Positions 1-12,965 of a stretch of 64,000 bases of DNA are shown piece after piece. Origin of the DNA: Mugil cephalus. Its lineage: Eukaryota; Chordata; Actinopteri; Mugiliformes; Mugilidae. Within the stretch, counting starts at the first letter, position 1; every line of letters starts with the position of its first letter. Where the stretch lies: NCBI RefSeq assembly GCF_022458985.1, contig NC_061782.1, forward strand, positions 20,659,672 through 20,723,671, read 5' to 3'. The notes beneath the pieces were generated by a model. The model worked only from the letters and a program-made list of their open reading frames with translations. It searched no databases and was not told the origin of the DNA. Both the position numbers and the translations under genes were made by a program.

Positions 1-3000
1 AACAGGCCCGACAGTTACAGAAGTTACCAGTAGCCATTCCCACACACAAGCTGCCTGATAAAATGATTCCCAGGTAACAGGAAGTCAATGCTGTCAATTA
101 TTTACCAACTCTTAATTCCTTTTATTAAAGGTACTTTAAAAATCGGTAGAGTTTCAAAGATCCTCTAATCATTTACTCAACTCTGTTAAGTCGCTGAGAA
201 TTAAATAACTTACCACTGAAAAGGAAAACAGTCTTTATCTATGTCTGAATCATCTGTGTACACCAGCCTCAACACAGAAAGCCTTTTTAAGTGACATGTT
301 TTCGTTTTTGTCTGTTTACAGGAAGTTTGCTGTGTCCAATAAAATTCCAGACACTAAAGGGTGCCAAAAGTGCTGCGTAGGTGAGTTTTGTCAAAGATGA
401 CGTCCTATTTCCATGACTACTCATTTCTTGATTATGCAATACTTCATGTTTTCGCCTGACTTTATCGGACCTTACTGAGATCGTTCCTGTTACTGTAAGC
501 TACATAGGAGGCATAGCCAAGTAGAACATTACACTTAGTATTTAAAATGACAATGTTATTTCACACTATATAACAAGACAAAGCATCAGGTAACTAATTT
601 CTCAGGAATATAATAGTTAAATGCACACAAAGGACCAAATATGTCTTACTTTAGTTACTGATAACTTGTTGTGTCCATGTAGTTCGTAACCCGTACACAG
701 GCCATAAGTACCTGTGTGGAGCCTTCCAGTCCAGTGTCATGCTGCTGGAGTGGGTGGAGTCCATGCAGAAGTTCATGCTCATCAAGGTCAGTTTAACTCT
801 ACAAAAAACTCATTTCTATCTTCTCACCTCCTTTTTTTTTTTTGGATAAGTCACAATGAAACGCATGGGCACATTTTTCAGAACACTGGCTAATAAAAAC
901 TTTACATATCACTTTAAGGTATTACATCTGCTCTATTCCCTAGTTTGATTTTAGATGAATTTGGAGTTTAAGCTACATTATTAGTAATTATTAGTTCTCC
1001 ATTTACATTCTGTAGCATAACATACTACTGGGGGACAGCAATAGACAAACGCATGTAATACTTCTGATTCTCATCTGCCTTCATCTCCACAGAACATTGA
1101 TTTCCCGTTGCCCTGTCCGATGGAGGTCTTTGAGATGTTGGTGGTCCCGGAGCAGACCTACCCTCTGATCTGCGTGGCGGTCAGTAAAGGAACCGAGCTC
1201 AACCAGGTGGTCCGATTCGGCACCGTCAACCCCAACTCTACCTCCTCCTGGTTCACAGAAACAGGTGAGCGCTTCTTCTCCTACGCTAAACCGACAGCGC
1301 TGAACGATGCAGGTGTGACCGAAATGTTAAACAAAAGACTCCCTCCTCTCTGCAGACACACCACAGTCTTGCGTGATTCACGTCACTCAGCTAGAGAGAG
1401 ACACCATCCTCGTCTGCCTCGACAGTGAGTGGCCCACTTTAGTCATGTGAACATTGTCTAGTTTCAGCTGTTTCAGGTCAGAATTCTCCTGTTTTACCTG
1501 AGTTTCTTATTGTTTGTCTCTTCTCCACCTCTTTCTGCAGGATGTATAAAGATAGTGAACCTCCAGGGCCGGTTGAAATCCAGCAGGAAGTTGTCAGCTG
1601 AGCTCACCTTCAACTTCCAGATCGAATCCATTGGTAAAGGACTTGAAACATTTCATAAACCACTTAAATAAAAACTTCTCATGACATGACTGCAGAGACT
1701 TGATAGCATAGGGCTACATGTTCAATGAAACCAAAAGGTCACCTCTTACACCTCTTACAATTTAGAGAACTAGAAGTGGCCTGTATGTCTCCTGTTGGAT
1801 TTGTACAGTATAAGGACTCCAGTTGTTCATTCATTCATTGGTTGTTTGATTACTTCCACACATTAATGCTCCTTAAACAACAATCTGCTTGTGTTTCTCA
1901 GTTTGTCTCCAAGACAGCGTCCTGGCCTTCTGGAGGCATGGCATGCAGGGGCGGAGTTTCAAGACCAACGAGGTGAGATATGGAGTTCTCTGTACATTAT
2001 TTAAAACCCTGAGGCAGCCCTGGTATCATGTTCACTGCCAGGCTCCACTACGATTAGATGTCATTAAATGTGAGACTATAATTAGATTTTAGCTACTCCT
2101 CCTGTTGCTGCAATATTAGTGAATTAAAGTCAGGTTAGATCTACCATGGATCCTAACTTGACCTTCACCTACATCGCACGCCTGTCCTACTCCACGTCTC
2201 TTTGCGTTCAGATAGACAAAGAACACACTACCTCCTTCTGCCTCCTATTCACTGTTCCACTCAGACGTCATCTCTCTGTTGTGCGTTGCAGTGATCTCAG
2301 CAAAAGTAACGCTTGTTCGACGCAGATTAGCTCCGACTCCACAAGAGCCCCTCAGTTCATGTCGCCATTGTCTGAGCACACAGAGAAACTCGACCCAGCT
2401 GGCTAGAGGCCAGGTGGCAGTTCAGTGACATCATTACAGAAAGATGGCGGCGCACAAGTATAAACGCTTCCAACGGTGGAGCTTGTTACAATGAAGGCTC
2501 TGTTGCAAGAGCATATACAAAGTCAATTAGATGTAGGTTGTGTAGACTTTCATCTTCTATCATGACAGTAATAACTGTGTAACTGCAGCCAGAATGTGTT
2601 GCAGCATCTTTGACACTGACCAATTAAATACATGGAGTTGATTCAAAACCAATTGATTGTGATATTACCATCTGAAATTGTGGATCTGGTTCTCTGCAGA
2701 TGTACGACAACTTGAGCAGTTTGTTTTACCTTTGTTCAAGACTGTTTGTTCTGACTGTGAAGCTTGTATGTGATCACAAATGTTGGTCAGGACGTCAGTG
2801 TTTCTAATAATTATCAGCGTTTTCACTGCCTTGACCTCTCTGTGTCTTTTCTCCTTGGTCAGATCACGCAGGAGATCTCTGACAGCACACGCATCTTCAG
2901 ACTACTGGGATCAGACAGGTGACAAACACAGCCCTCTCACTCCACACACACTCACACACACAGACACTCTTAGCTCTCCGTTAACACGCTCTCTGATGTC

Positions 3001-3805
3001 TTAGAGATCCAGAGGCCGAGGACAAAGGCCTCGCTCTACCCAGGTACACTCGCAGCTCACTGGCCGCACACGGCCCAAACCTCTGCCTCTTTCTGTCGGG
3101 TATCTCGAGGCCTGCTTCACGTTATCCATCAGGAGCATTTAGACCAAGGGGGAAGAGACAGTGTGCCTGAAGAAAGCCATGAGAATATAGACACCAGAAT
3201 AATCTGTCCCAGGCCTGGCCTTTAATCTCAATTTAATGTAAAATGTGGCAAGATTCGTATCAGGTTGGTAAAACCTGCGCAAAATATTAAATTACTTTAG
3301 AGCGGACTGGATCATTTTGGCGTCTATTGTCTCATGACCGAGAGGAGTCTCTTTAAGGTGTAATGTATGAGTCTTTGTAAGAGTATTAACACGTTTTCCT
3401 GAATTCTCCTCAGTGTAAACAGAGTACAGGGCAAAGTCAACTCTCTCTGCTCCCTTTTTCCCCAAATAACAGGGCTTTTACAGGCTTGAACCGTATCCTC
3501 TGTGGGTCCCTATGTGTGGCTGTCTTCACTCTTTATTTTATTAAGTAATGCATTTAACTCGGTCAGACTAAACTAATAACATGCTGAAAATCGGGCTGGG
3601 ATGTTCTTTTGTGTGGGATATAAAGGTGAAATGAAGTCTGAAGCTTTACCGTCTTCCCTTGAAACTGACCCGGACGTCGTTCTTGTGTTCTTTTCCGTTG
3701 ACGTGTTTGTGTTGCAGGGTGGTGGTGCTGGAGAGCAGGCCGACGGACAACCCTACGGCCCACAGCAACCTCTACATCCTGGCGGGCCACGAAAACAGCT
3801 ACTGA
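1..3805 (+). CDS. map4k3: MAP4K3 (GLK-type MAP4 kinase), 3' part: citron-homology domain and C-terminus
   Basis: This is the C-terminal 260 residues of a germinal-centre-kinase-family MAP4 kinase, a cytoplasmic Ser/Thr kinase acting upstream of JNK and in amino-acid/mTORC1 signalling. The kinase domain lies left of the window. Coding exons are <3-73, 322-380, 683-786, 1093-1264, 1356-1424, 1541-1633, 1902-1972, 2863-2918 and 3718-3805 (stop TGA 3803-3805), and all phases agree. The protein is the citron-homology (CNH) beta-propeller, with [39 protein letters not shown] and the family terminus [14 protein letters not shown]4K3 is preferred over the close paralogue MAP4K5 because of [15 protein letters not shown] and [18 protein letters not shown], which follow my memory of MAP4K3, and because arhgef33 lies next door. 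Where the first visible exon starts is uncertain, since only its end is seen. The gene faces arhgef33 tail to tail. Confidence 0.9.
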
Positions 3806-3955
3806 GACACTCTCACACAAACATACCCGCACATTGAGACACTCTGTTAAACGCCCTCATCACTAGAGCAGACGGCGGGGGCGAGCGAGCGCCGCGCCGC
3901 TGACCCCGTCTTCACCTTCTCACCTGGCTGTGCGACTGGGAGATGAGCAGTTCGT

Positions 3956-3985
3956 GGGGAGGGGGAGGGGGTGGGGGTGGCGGGG
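3956..3985 (+). other. G-rich tract with quadruplex potential in the map4k3 3'UTR
   Basis: Five runs of four or five Gs are separated by single A or T spacers, about 150 bases after the map4k3 stop codon and on the transcribed strand. The pattern meets the usual G-quadruplex rule (G3+ runs, loops of 1-7). It follows a CpG-rich stretch at 3868-3905. Confidence 0.6.
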
Positions 3986-4263
3986 CACAGGTGTGGATTT
4001 CCCAGTTACAGCCAGTTAAAATGCACCGCAGTGTTATATGTGTATCAGTGAAGTGTGTTGTATTGTAGCGGCGGGTTGTGGAGCTGCTTCACGCAGGGCG
4101 AGGGTTCAAACCGCTGAGGCCTGAGGTCAGCTTTGGGTTGAGATGGCCGGGGAATCTCATCACTGCAACTCTTTTCATCTCGCCTACCCCTGCATAATGT
4201 ACACTGGGAAAACGTCATCCAGCACGGAAATCTGAACACTACTTCTACTACTAGCTCTACACA

Positions 4264-4299
<36 letters not shown>

Positions 4300-4300
4300 A
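4264..4300 (+). repeat. (TAC)n microsatellite in the map4k3 3'UTR
   Basis: About twelve tandem TAC/CTA triplets. The imperfect flanks (ACTTCTACTACTAGC before, GCTACTGCTACTC after) suggest a longer decayed array. Confidence 0.9.
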
Positions 4301-7300
4301 GCTACTGCTACTCGCGCTAAAGCTTCACAAAGGGCCATCTTGCACAGAAAACCCACCTTTCTCTCTTTTATTGTTTTTCTTATCTCTCCCCCTGCCCTTT
4401 TTTTTCCTCCACTTTTTAAAAACTACCCCTTTATTTATTGTGGCATGTTGTAACTTTAACAACCGGGATGACTTTCCTGTTTTTATTCGTTCTAGTTTTT
4501 TTGTTTTTTTTTTATTATTTTCTTTGGTTTTTTTAAGGATAGAAAAGAGAAAGCCGACTAAAAAGCTTCGCCACTTTCGCTAGCGTCGAATTCCAATACC
4601 ACACCACACAAGTGCTTAATTGACCTCTATTTAATTGTTGTAAATATAAATGTAGTATTTTTTTGACAGAGACGAACACTAAAAAGACTGGTCATGTAGA
4701 TAGGCGTGTGTATAGTCGCTCTGTGCAACTGTGGAGACGAACAGAGACAAGCGGCCGCGGAGGATATGGCAGTAAATTCACTTTGGACTTCCTTGATCAT
4801 GTGACGTGGGTCAGGCAGACCCCCTGCAGTCTCCTCAGGTGGAGCTTTAGTAATCTGATATTACTCTTATAATGGTGTCGAGCTCAGGGTCGAACTGAGC
4901 CAACACGGGAGGTGACACAGATCGGTCATAATCACCCTGCATGCCAACGTAACTTCCTGCTTGTATGCACCATAGCAACTGTCGTCAGGGCAGCGGAGTT
5001 CTGTTCATTTAAGTTGGGTTTTTCGTTTTCCACATCATCCTTTTCGTTTTTTTTTTGTTTCGTTTTTTTATGCTGTTTTAATCAGAAATCTTTGTTCTCT
5101 CATGCTATTTTTTACTTTTATTGAACCACTGGTGTTAAGAATTTGCACAGAGAAAAATGTATTTCATAAACAAATGTGATGTCATTATAATATATGATGT
5201 TGTGTGTATGCACAGTGTGAGAGTGTATGCGTGTGTGTTTGGGTAGACGTGGAGTATGCACATACAAGTGCATCGTGTACAGACCTGGTCTTTAACAGGT
5301 GACAGATGTGTTGGCTGTCAAAGAGCATCAAGACATTTTAAAGGATGAGAAAAAAAGGCAGATTTACACAGAAATAACAAGAAATTAGATTTCTATGAAA
5401 GGCCTCCTATGACTGTTAGTCATAACTTAAAGCGGTAATTTTGTATAAATGAACTGATTTAAGGACTTCTGTCTAAACAGTTAGGTAAACCAATTGACGA
5501 TTCTATTTACTCCTGCAAGGACAAAAACAACACCATAGAATAATTTTTAGGTCATGCTTGTTTTTTTCCTTCCATTGTTTCACCTCACTAAATTTTATTT
5601 AAATTTTTCTCTCTTATATTTACGCCCCTTCCCACTTGTAGCTAAGCTGCGTTCCACAAGCCTCCATTAGAAAATGAGTCTTTTTCAAAGCATCTTGCTC
5701 GTAACAATTTAAAACAAAAAAAAGTAACCCCGGTTTCTCTGAGTGCAACTCGATTACGTATAATGAGCGGCATGTCCTACGGCGTTATGTGTTTATGTGA
5801 AGAGAAGTGGAGTCAGTGTTGCTCCTTATTGTGTTTCTGTGTGATTCCTCGTGTTTTAATCGTTTTAGTAATAATCTGAGAGAGGTTTTAATCTTCGGCC
5901 TTCACCGCTGTGGCTTTTTAAAGGCCGACGTCTGTATGAGATTTGACATACATGGCATGCATGTAGATGTGCACTGTGGTGTGTAGAGGAGTCTACATGT
6001 GGCAGGACACTACCAGACTTTACAAGCTGTGACACTCGAGGTTGCTTCTGAGGACATAGACATTAGTTTAGTTTAGTTTGAACCTAACTGAGATACTATC
6101 CTGTCATGCTGACATCCTACGGAGCTCTGGCTCTTGTTTTCATTGCTTTATTTATCTCTAAATATGAACAGGAGAAAGCTTAAGTCTGTTAGTCAACCAA
6201 AAATGGATCATTACAAACATGAATTACAGACAAAGACAAAACGCTTCTGAGCAAATTCTACACCGACAAGGAGCACACAATACTGGTATTGATATACAGC
6301 TGGTTATCAGTATGGCAACAGTGATACGTCTGGTTGTTGCAGACTTAAATTGCTCGTGGAGGAAATCTTGATTCTGTTTTTCTGCCATTTTGAGGTTTAT
6401 ACTACATATTTGTACATGTCAGCAGTGATTTATTTAGTTAAAAAAAGAATAATTTGAAAGCAGAGAAGCAATGACAGCATTGGTTTTTAAGGTTAGCTAT
6501 AGAGTAGATGGGATCATGCATCACCTGACGTGTCCATTAATGTTGTGAAGGTGGCTCTATAAGCGTTGCCATGTTGGGGAACTGAACGGCAACTGAAAAC
6601 GTAATGTACCACCCTTCAGTTTCTCCTCGACTTCATTTTTCTCTTTGCGTACAGTGAAACTGAATTTTATGGTTGATTGTGTCATGCATATTTTTGGTCT
6701 TCGTTCTGACATCACAGCATGTCCTCCTCCAACCATTGAGAGACACGAACTAAACTAAGCCCCTTCACACTTTTCGCTTTTTCCATTTTTATGGGATTTA
6801 TTTGTGGATCCTCTCACTGAGTCTAAGAGTTTGAATTGAAATTGTTATGTTTTTTTTTTTTGTTTGTTTTTTTAAATGATCTGTGCACGCTTTTATTAAA
6901 ATAAATTGTGCTCCATTGCACCTGGATCATGCAAAACTAAAGCCTTCACGTTACAGCCATAGAAAAGATCAAATCTGGTAGTTTGTCAACAAACACAACA
7001 TATTTTCACTATTTATATTTTTAAAATGATTTTTTTATCAGTAGCGAACGGTAAAATGCATTGTTGTTGCTTTGAATTGCCTACAAAGTGCATTAGTGCC
7101 CCAGACGAGCGAGTCAGCTTTGATCGTGCAAATACATGTGCTTCCTGCCAACGGATCCAGACTGGGCAAAATATATCAGGGCTGCAGCCGAGTGCGTCAT
7201 TTAAGCTAAAATCTGTTCATTATTGTCAAAAGATATAAGTAAACCATTAAGACAAATTAATATTGTCGACCCAGCACGACTTCATTGTAAATCTGGATAA

Positions 7301-8330
7301 AATAAAAAAAAAAAATGAAGCATTCCTTTACATTAGGGCTCGGTTTCTCATCAATGAAACGTTTATTTGACTTTTTTTTTCTTCCTCGCGTAATGCCAAA
7401 CTCCGTTGTCGAAACTTCTTATGGCCATATTTAGGTACAGTAGTCTACCTCGTGGTATGTGCTAGATTTAAAACTAAAACAGTATGTCTGGTTGTGAAGA
7501 AGACAGCCGATATAATGTTAGTGTTACACAAAACATGTTCTCTAAACTCTTAAATGTCTGTGTCCTCGCAGCGGATGTGTGTAAATGAACAAAAGATACT
7601 CAGATGTATCACACGAGTACAACGTACATGAGATATTCCACTTAAAAAGAGGGGAGATTTTTTTTTTTGATTATTTTTGAATCATTAGATTTTAAAAAAA
7701 CGATAATAATAAATAATAATAATCAATGCTCACATCTTTGTGGATGTTTTCATGTGGCTCAAACAACCTCCAAGCAGTTGTATGCCTGTCTTTTTCTGCA
7801 GGGTTCATGACTTAAAACATGTTGGGAAAACTGTCTGTTTAGCGTAATAATAACAAAGTTCACATGGGACTGAATGATGCCCTGTTTCCTAACTTCTAGC
7901 CACCAAACGTTCAAGCTTGATCTATAACCCTGAAAGTAGGTGCCAATGTGGCAACGCTCTGTGCTGAAATCTTAAAAATCTGAAATCTGTGTTTTCTAAA
8001 CTCATCTGAGCCTGGATCAAATCACACGGAGAATAAGTCACGGGCTCCGCTTGAAGACGCTTTGTGTACCACATGTGTACGTCTCCTCTACGATACACTT
8101 GCAGAAAAGCAAACTGAATTGGCGTTAACTTTCCTCCTTTACCTGTGAGTTATCTCCCAAAGCTGTTTGATCCAGATCTCCTCCCCGTCTTGAAACGCAG
8201 TAGGTCACGTCTGTTCTGTCGCTTTTACATCACCTTTGTCTTTTGCTTTCATAATGCGTATGTTATGAAATGTATATAGTGTAAAATAAAAATGGGTTTG
8301 TTTTACATACTGTATAATTGCCTATATTTT

Positions 8331-8920
8331 GTTTCAGAAGTGTAACAGATTTATGAGATGACAGGTTAACACATTAAAGAAGGAACTGAACTGTTTGGTG
8401 GCTTGTGGTCATTTCTGATGAGCAGCAGACGTGTCACAGGACGACAGGAAACTACACAATTGGAGGAAGAGGAAAGAATTAATTATGCTCGATCCCTGCT
8501 AGTGTATACCATCCAACACACTGTCAGGAAATGTAATTAGAGCATACCTGTTACTAACGCCTATGCCGTAGCTTCTGACTCGTTGGTAGGGATTATCTCA
8601 TCACGCTGCCTGTGAGTGGGAAGTACTGCTTAACTCAAGCTTTATATAAGGTTTAAAAAACCAGTCGATCAAGCTGCTGTACAGAAGAGGGTAAAAACAG
8701 GATATATACAAAGAAGTAAACAGATAATTAGATTACAATAGAATTAAACAGTCAAATCTACAGTATTTATGTAACCTTACACTAGGCAGTAAGGTACCAT
8801 TTTACACTACATGTTTATGGGCAAGTGGAAGGATTTGAGGATCTTTGACGAAGGACAAACTGTGATGCCTAGCAGACTGGGACAGGGAACCAGTGTAGTC
8901 TAATCCGGCAGATGAGCTAC
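8331..8920. other. Intergenic spacer between the map4k3 and arhgef33 3' ends
   Basis: No open frame with exon-like boundaries or recognisable family is seen on either strand. A distal map4k3 3'UTR isoform could extend into it. Confidence 0.5.
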
Positions 8921-8924
8921 TGTG

Positions 8925-9170
8925 GGTCAGACTGGTGAGAAGTCAATGCTGGTTCTGATGGAAAGGTTTCAGAACAGACAGTGCACCACAGTGGCTGGTG
9001 CAGGTAGTCCATGAAGCAGAGGGTTAGCAGGGTGCCCTGCACTGCTCCCAGGGTCTGCCACTGATGAGTTAATGTGTGAATGAATGCGTAGGTGTGTTGC
9101 TGTTGCAAAAATGCTTTGTGCACCAGTAGGTAGAAAAGTGTCATACAGAGGTCTAGTGGAGTCCATACCT
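8925..9170 (+). mobile_element. Degenerate SINE-like interspersed repeat
   Basis: The segment reads like an abundant teleost short repeat: a GGTTAGCAGGGTGCCCTGC-type middle, then TGTGTGAATGAATG, a 'GCAAAAATGCTTTG' block and 'GTAGGTAGAAAAG'. The same blocks recur at 46389-46496 inside the cGAS array (TGTGAGCGAATGGG, TAAAAAGTGCTTTGAG, AATAGGTAGAAAAGCGC). It carries no coding capacity, and divergence from the second example suggests an old insertion. The exact family name and ends are not certain. Confidence 0.55.
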
Positions 9171-9362
9171 CGACAGGTCAGGGCTGTTGTGGCAGCAAAA
9201 TAGGGATGTATATGATGTTGGCCAGGTGATCATATGTTCAGTTTTTAGAAACGTAATGCCTTTAAAATGTAACATACAACTTTAAAATGTTTCAGCAGCA
9301 GGTTCTTCTCAAACCAGGTCCAAACATCTGATTCACATCAATAACTTCCTGTTAAATGTGCA

Positions 9363-9654
9363 TATGTATGGAGGACCAACTCTGCCATAATTAAAACAAT
9401 AAACAAATACCTACAGATATATTCCATGAATAAATAATTAATTTAATACCTAAACTTATTTGCTGTAAATAATTAAATAAATAAAAAGCATTTATGGCAT
9501 ATATTTAGGTATTTATTTATTTAATTAATTATTTATGGAATATATTTTTAGGTATTAAGTGATTTATGTATTTATTTATGGCATATATCTGTAGATGTTT
9601 TTTATTTATTAATTTATTTATTTTAATTATGGCAGAGCTGGTCCTCCATACATA
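9363..9654. mobile_element. Palindromic foldback element (MITE-like)
   Basis: The ends are near-perfect inverted repeats of about 30 bases: TATGGAGGACCAACTCTGCC at the left, and its reverse complement with one change (CAGCTC) at the right. The AT-rich interior is also largely self-complementary (AATACCTACAGATATATTCC on the left answered by GGAATATATTTTTAGGTATT and GGCATATATCTGTAG on the right). There is no reading frame. It is a non-autonomous DNA-type element about 290 bases long, just beyond the arhgef33 poly(A) site. A related single end lies at 27881-27893. Confidence 0.75.
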
Positions 9655-9689
9655 CGATGCGTAGCTGAGTTTGTTCAACCATTTGATTG

Positions 9690-10736
9690 GGAAATACTCA
9701 GTGTAGAGCTTTATTGAACGTTGTGACATTGTTCTCTCTGAACAAAACAGTTCAGTGCATAATAATAATAGCCACCAAGAAAACAAACATTTCCTGTTCT
9801 CTTTAAAACCACACGTACACAAAATACAAAATAAAACAGCTTAATACGTTCTTCTCCTGAGTATATGCAACGATATGATTCTGGATATTGCAAGACGAAC
9901 TTTAAAAATGTCAGGTTTGAAAGTTAAAGGGAAAACAAAAACCTTCAACAATAAAGAGTAAAAAGCAAAAGAAAAATGTTAGTTACCTTGAAACTTAAGA
10001 AATTGAAGAGAGCAGCTTTATTTACATCGTTGGGGTATATGCGCCCTCTAGTGGTCATATTTGTCATATATTCGCATATTAATTGACAAAAAGTTACATT
10101 TGTTCTCTTACTGTACAATCAGTCTCAGTTGGCGATGTTACTTGTGTGATTTAAGGGCAAGTCAATCACAATATAACTGAGTTTGATAAAAAACTAAACA
10201 AATAAAAAAAAGACAAATCTACCAGCAGACTATGGTTCAAACATTGATCTTGTCGAATGCTTACCCTCAGTGTGAAGGCCAGGTGTAGGATAAATAAAAA
10301 TCACATTTAAACTGTGTTTAGCAGAGAAGTTGCATATTTAAATGGTGTATACCTGTACAGAATTTATACAAAGAAAAAAAAAATATATAAAAAAATGTCT
10401 CAGCTAAACATGCACATTCTACACTCCATATTCAGTCTGGTGTCCATGTGTCCGTTCATACAGCTGTGCCGCGGTTTATCTCCAGTGGGACCAGTTTGGA
10501 GTTCTTCCCCGGCGTCTCGTGTTCACTGTTGTTTTGATTTTCAGAGGTTTTCTCGCTTCCCTTCTCCTTCTTCTCATCACCTGACCTGACCAGAAGGAAA
10601 GAGCACAGGGCTAAATGTGAAGGTTTCATATCAGAGAGGTAGCTTTCTTTAGCAGATATTACTTTAAATTAATATTTTCTTCCTATCTTTTAGTTAAAGC
10701 AGCTGCTGTATTTCAGTCTCATCATCATCACTATCC
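9690..10736 (-). other. arhgef33: arhgef33 3' untranslated region
   Basis: The region lies downstream of the arhgef33 stop on the minus strand. A clean poly(A) signal, AATAAA (plus-strand TTTATT at 9710-9715), in the context CAATAAAGCTCTAC gives a likely end near 9690. An alternative TTTATT lies near 10018. No coding exon is visible. Confidence 0.6.
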
Positions 10737-12905
10737 TCACTTCTTCTTGAAGAGTTTCTTAAACGAGCTCCTGAATCCTCCTTTGTCCTTGCGACTCCTG
10801 TCACTGAAGGGGGTGTGGTTATTATCCTCTGCCCCGCCCCTCCACTTGGACTCATCCCCCCAAGTTTGGACTCCAGGTTCCTGGTGGGACTGAACACAAT
10901 ACTGCATTTAATTCAAATTAGGACTACAAACAGATTTCACGCACAAGTCACGTCTCAGCTGAAACCCACAATGTTGAGTAGTCCATGAAGATCCGGACTC
11001 TGTTTCCCAGCGTCCACTCGGTTGCCCGGGGAACTGTGGATTTTGCGGGACGGGGTAGAAGATCCTTTGCTGCCCCTACTGCCCTGGCGCTCCAGTTTGG
11101 CATGGCTGCCCAGTCCCGTCCTATGCAGGTGATCTGACATCGGTCCTCCATCCAGACCACTCACTGTGTTCTCCATCTGCAGGCCATTCAGGGACTACAG
11201 AGTAGCAACAATATTGTTTATTGCACATGCAGAAATGATTTGAGAATATTTTTCTAACATACCAACGAGCTCACCTTACTCTTACGCTGGCTGGCCTGAA
11301 GGGGACGATGCTGATTGCGACGCATCATCACAGCCTCATCGGGTGACACACAGGCCCGGTTGGGTAGTCTGTTGTGACCGTTCCTCTGACTTCCACTGCT
11401 GCCAAAGACATCGCGGGCCGTCAACACATTCGTAGCTGTTGCGTGGTGGGATCCAGAGGGGGCTTTGGGGCACTTCACGAAGGCAATGTCGATGGAGGAG
11501 TCAGAGGAGGCCGATGAGCAGCGGTCGAACATCGACGCATCGTGAAGGGAGCCTCCTTCCTCTTCATAGAGGCTCTCCATCCCTGGAGGGTCTGGAGGGA
11601 GGAGGAACTCCCCGAGGGCATCAGCCAGAGCGGAGCCCGGCTGGACCTGACGGAACTCGGTGGGTCTGGAGGGAAGATGGTGCCTATCGGACATCTCACT
11701 CTCCGGGATGCTGCCGAGACCTGAAGGCCAAAGGTTGGTTAATTGGTTGGTTGATGGCCCAGGTGCATTAAAGTGTTTATTTCAGCAAAGGTTTCTGAGA
11801 CACTAAAGGAAACTTCTTGTCATGTCTAACCAGACGTTGCTTCACTAGAGCTAGAGTCACCAGCCTTGTTACCTAATGAATAAATATAACTCATGCAAGC
11901 TCCATGTGTGCTACACCTGAGGTTCAATACACATAAAACAAATTCAAAAAAGTGTTGTTTAAACATGCGCTGAAGTGTTTATATCTGAGAGCTCAGACCT
12001 GGTGGTTTGTGGTTCCGTGAGTCCAGATCGGGGCTCAAGAACGGGAGCTGGGAGGACCACTCTGTATCATAGCAATGAGTTTCAGGATCCTGGTCCCGAT
12101 CCCAGTCGTGGAAACGGTGAGACTGGATCTGCTCCAGGAGACACTGCTTCCTTAGCTTTGCGTTGCTGGCGTGTTCCCTGCGTTGAATAAATTAGTCATT
12201 ATTCACAGCCGAAAAAAAACATCATGGATTTTAACACACAATGACCACTCTGCTTAACCGGCAACCAGTACATGTAAAGGCACACAGTATCCCACAGTAG
12301 TTAAAGAAAAAAGAAGAGAGGTAGAATAAAAGAATACTGGAGAACAAGTCTCCCACAGAAATGTGATTAGGAAGTAATGTAACTGAGTTATCAGCTGTGT
12401 CTGTTCAATTGTTTGGTTTTTTCTGCCCCCTAGTGGACGAATGAGAATCAAATCAGCTTTAATGGGAAACCCCATTGGTTAATTTCAAAGAATAAAATAA
12501 ATAAATGGAATAGAAAGCTGTTGGTTGACTGCAGAGTAAATACTCACAGCATTGTGCTGCTGCAAGGATACGGTGAGCCCATGTTGTTGGCTTGAATCCC
12601 CGTCTCCACTGTCTTTAACAGTTGTTTCATGGTAGACCTACACAGCAAAGTGAACACAAAGCTTCAATATACAGCATATCTCGGAATAAACGAAGGCCCA
12701 TTATGAACAACGTATAATCAGGCAGAGAAGCACGTTCAGTGATAGGCCGCTGTCCCTTCCCTTTTCAACTGTCCCTCAGGACATGCTGCTCTACACCGTC
12801 TCCCTGTGAGGACAGAACTGGACTGTGGCGAATATATATATATATATCCCATAACTTAAATATCTTATACTTTATATGTCTTTTTTTAGAATTGTAGAAT
12901 GTATA

Positions 12906-12965
<60 letters not shown>

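Larger units (their letters stand above)
3806..8310 (+). other. map4k3: map4k3 3' untranslated region (long, end inferred)
   Basis: No coding potential is seen from the map4k3 stop to about 8.3 kb, and the DNA is mostly AT-rich with T-runs, like a long vertebrate 3'UTR. Possible poly(A) signals lie near 6900 (AAAATAAATT), near 7300 and near 8286 (AAAATAAAAA). The last is followed by T/GT-rich sequence and is the best distal end. Pumilio-type octamers occur at 4639-4646 (TGTAAATA) and 8271-8278 (TGTATATA). A G-rich run and a (TAC)n repeat lie near the start. The distal boundary is a guess; an end near 6920 is equally plausible for a shorter isoform. Confidence 0.5.

Noticed and set aside
1-3805. 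Calling the first gene map4k5 instead of map4k3
   Set aside because: Residues in the CNH domain follow MAP4K3 (for example [24 protein letters not shown]), and arhgef33 is a MAP4K3 neighbour in human.
11439-11771. Plus-strand open frames over the large arhgef33 exon
   Set aside because: They are antisense shadows of the 11720-11275 coding exon.
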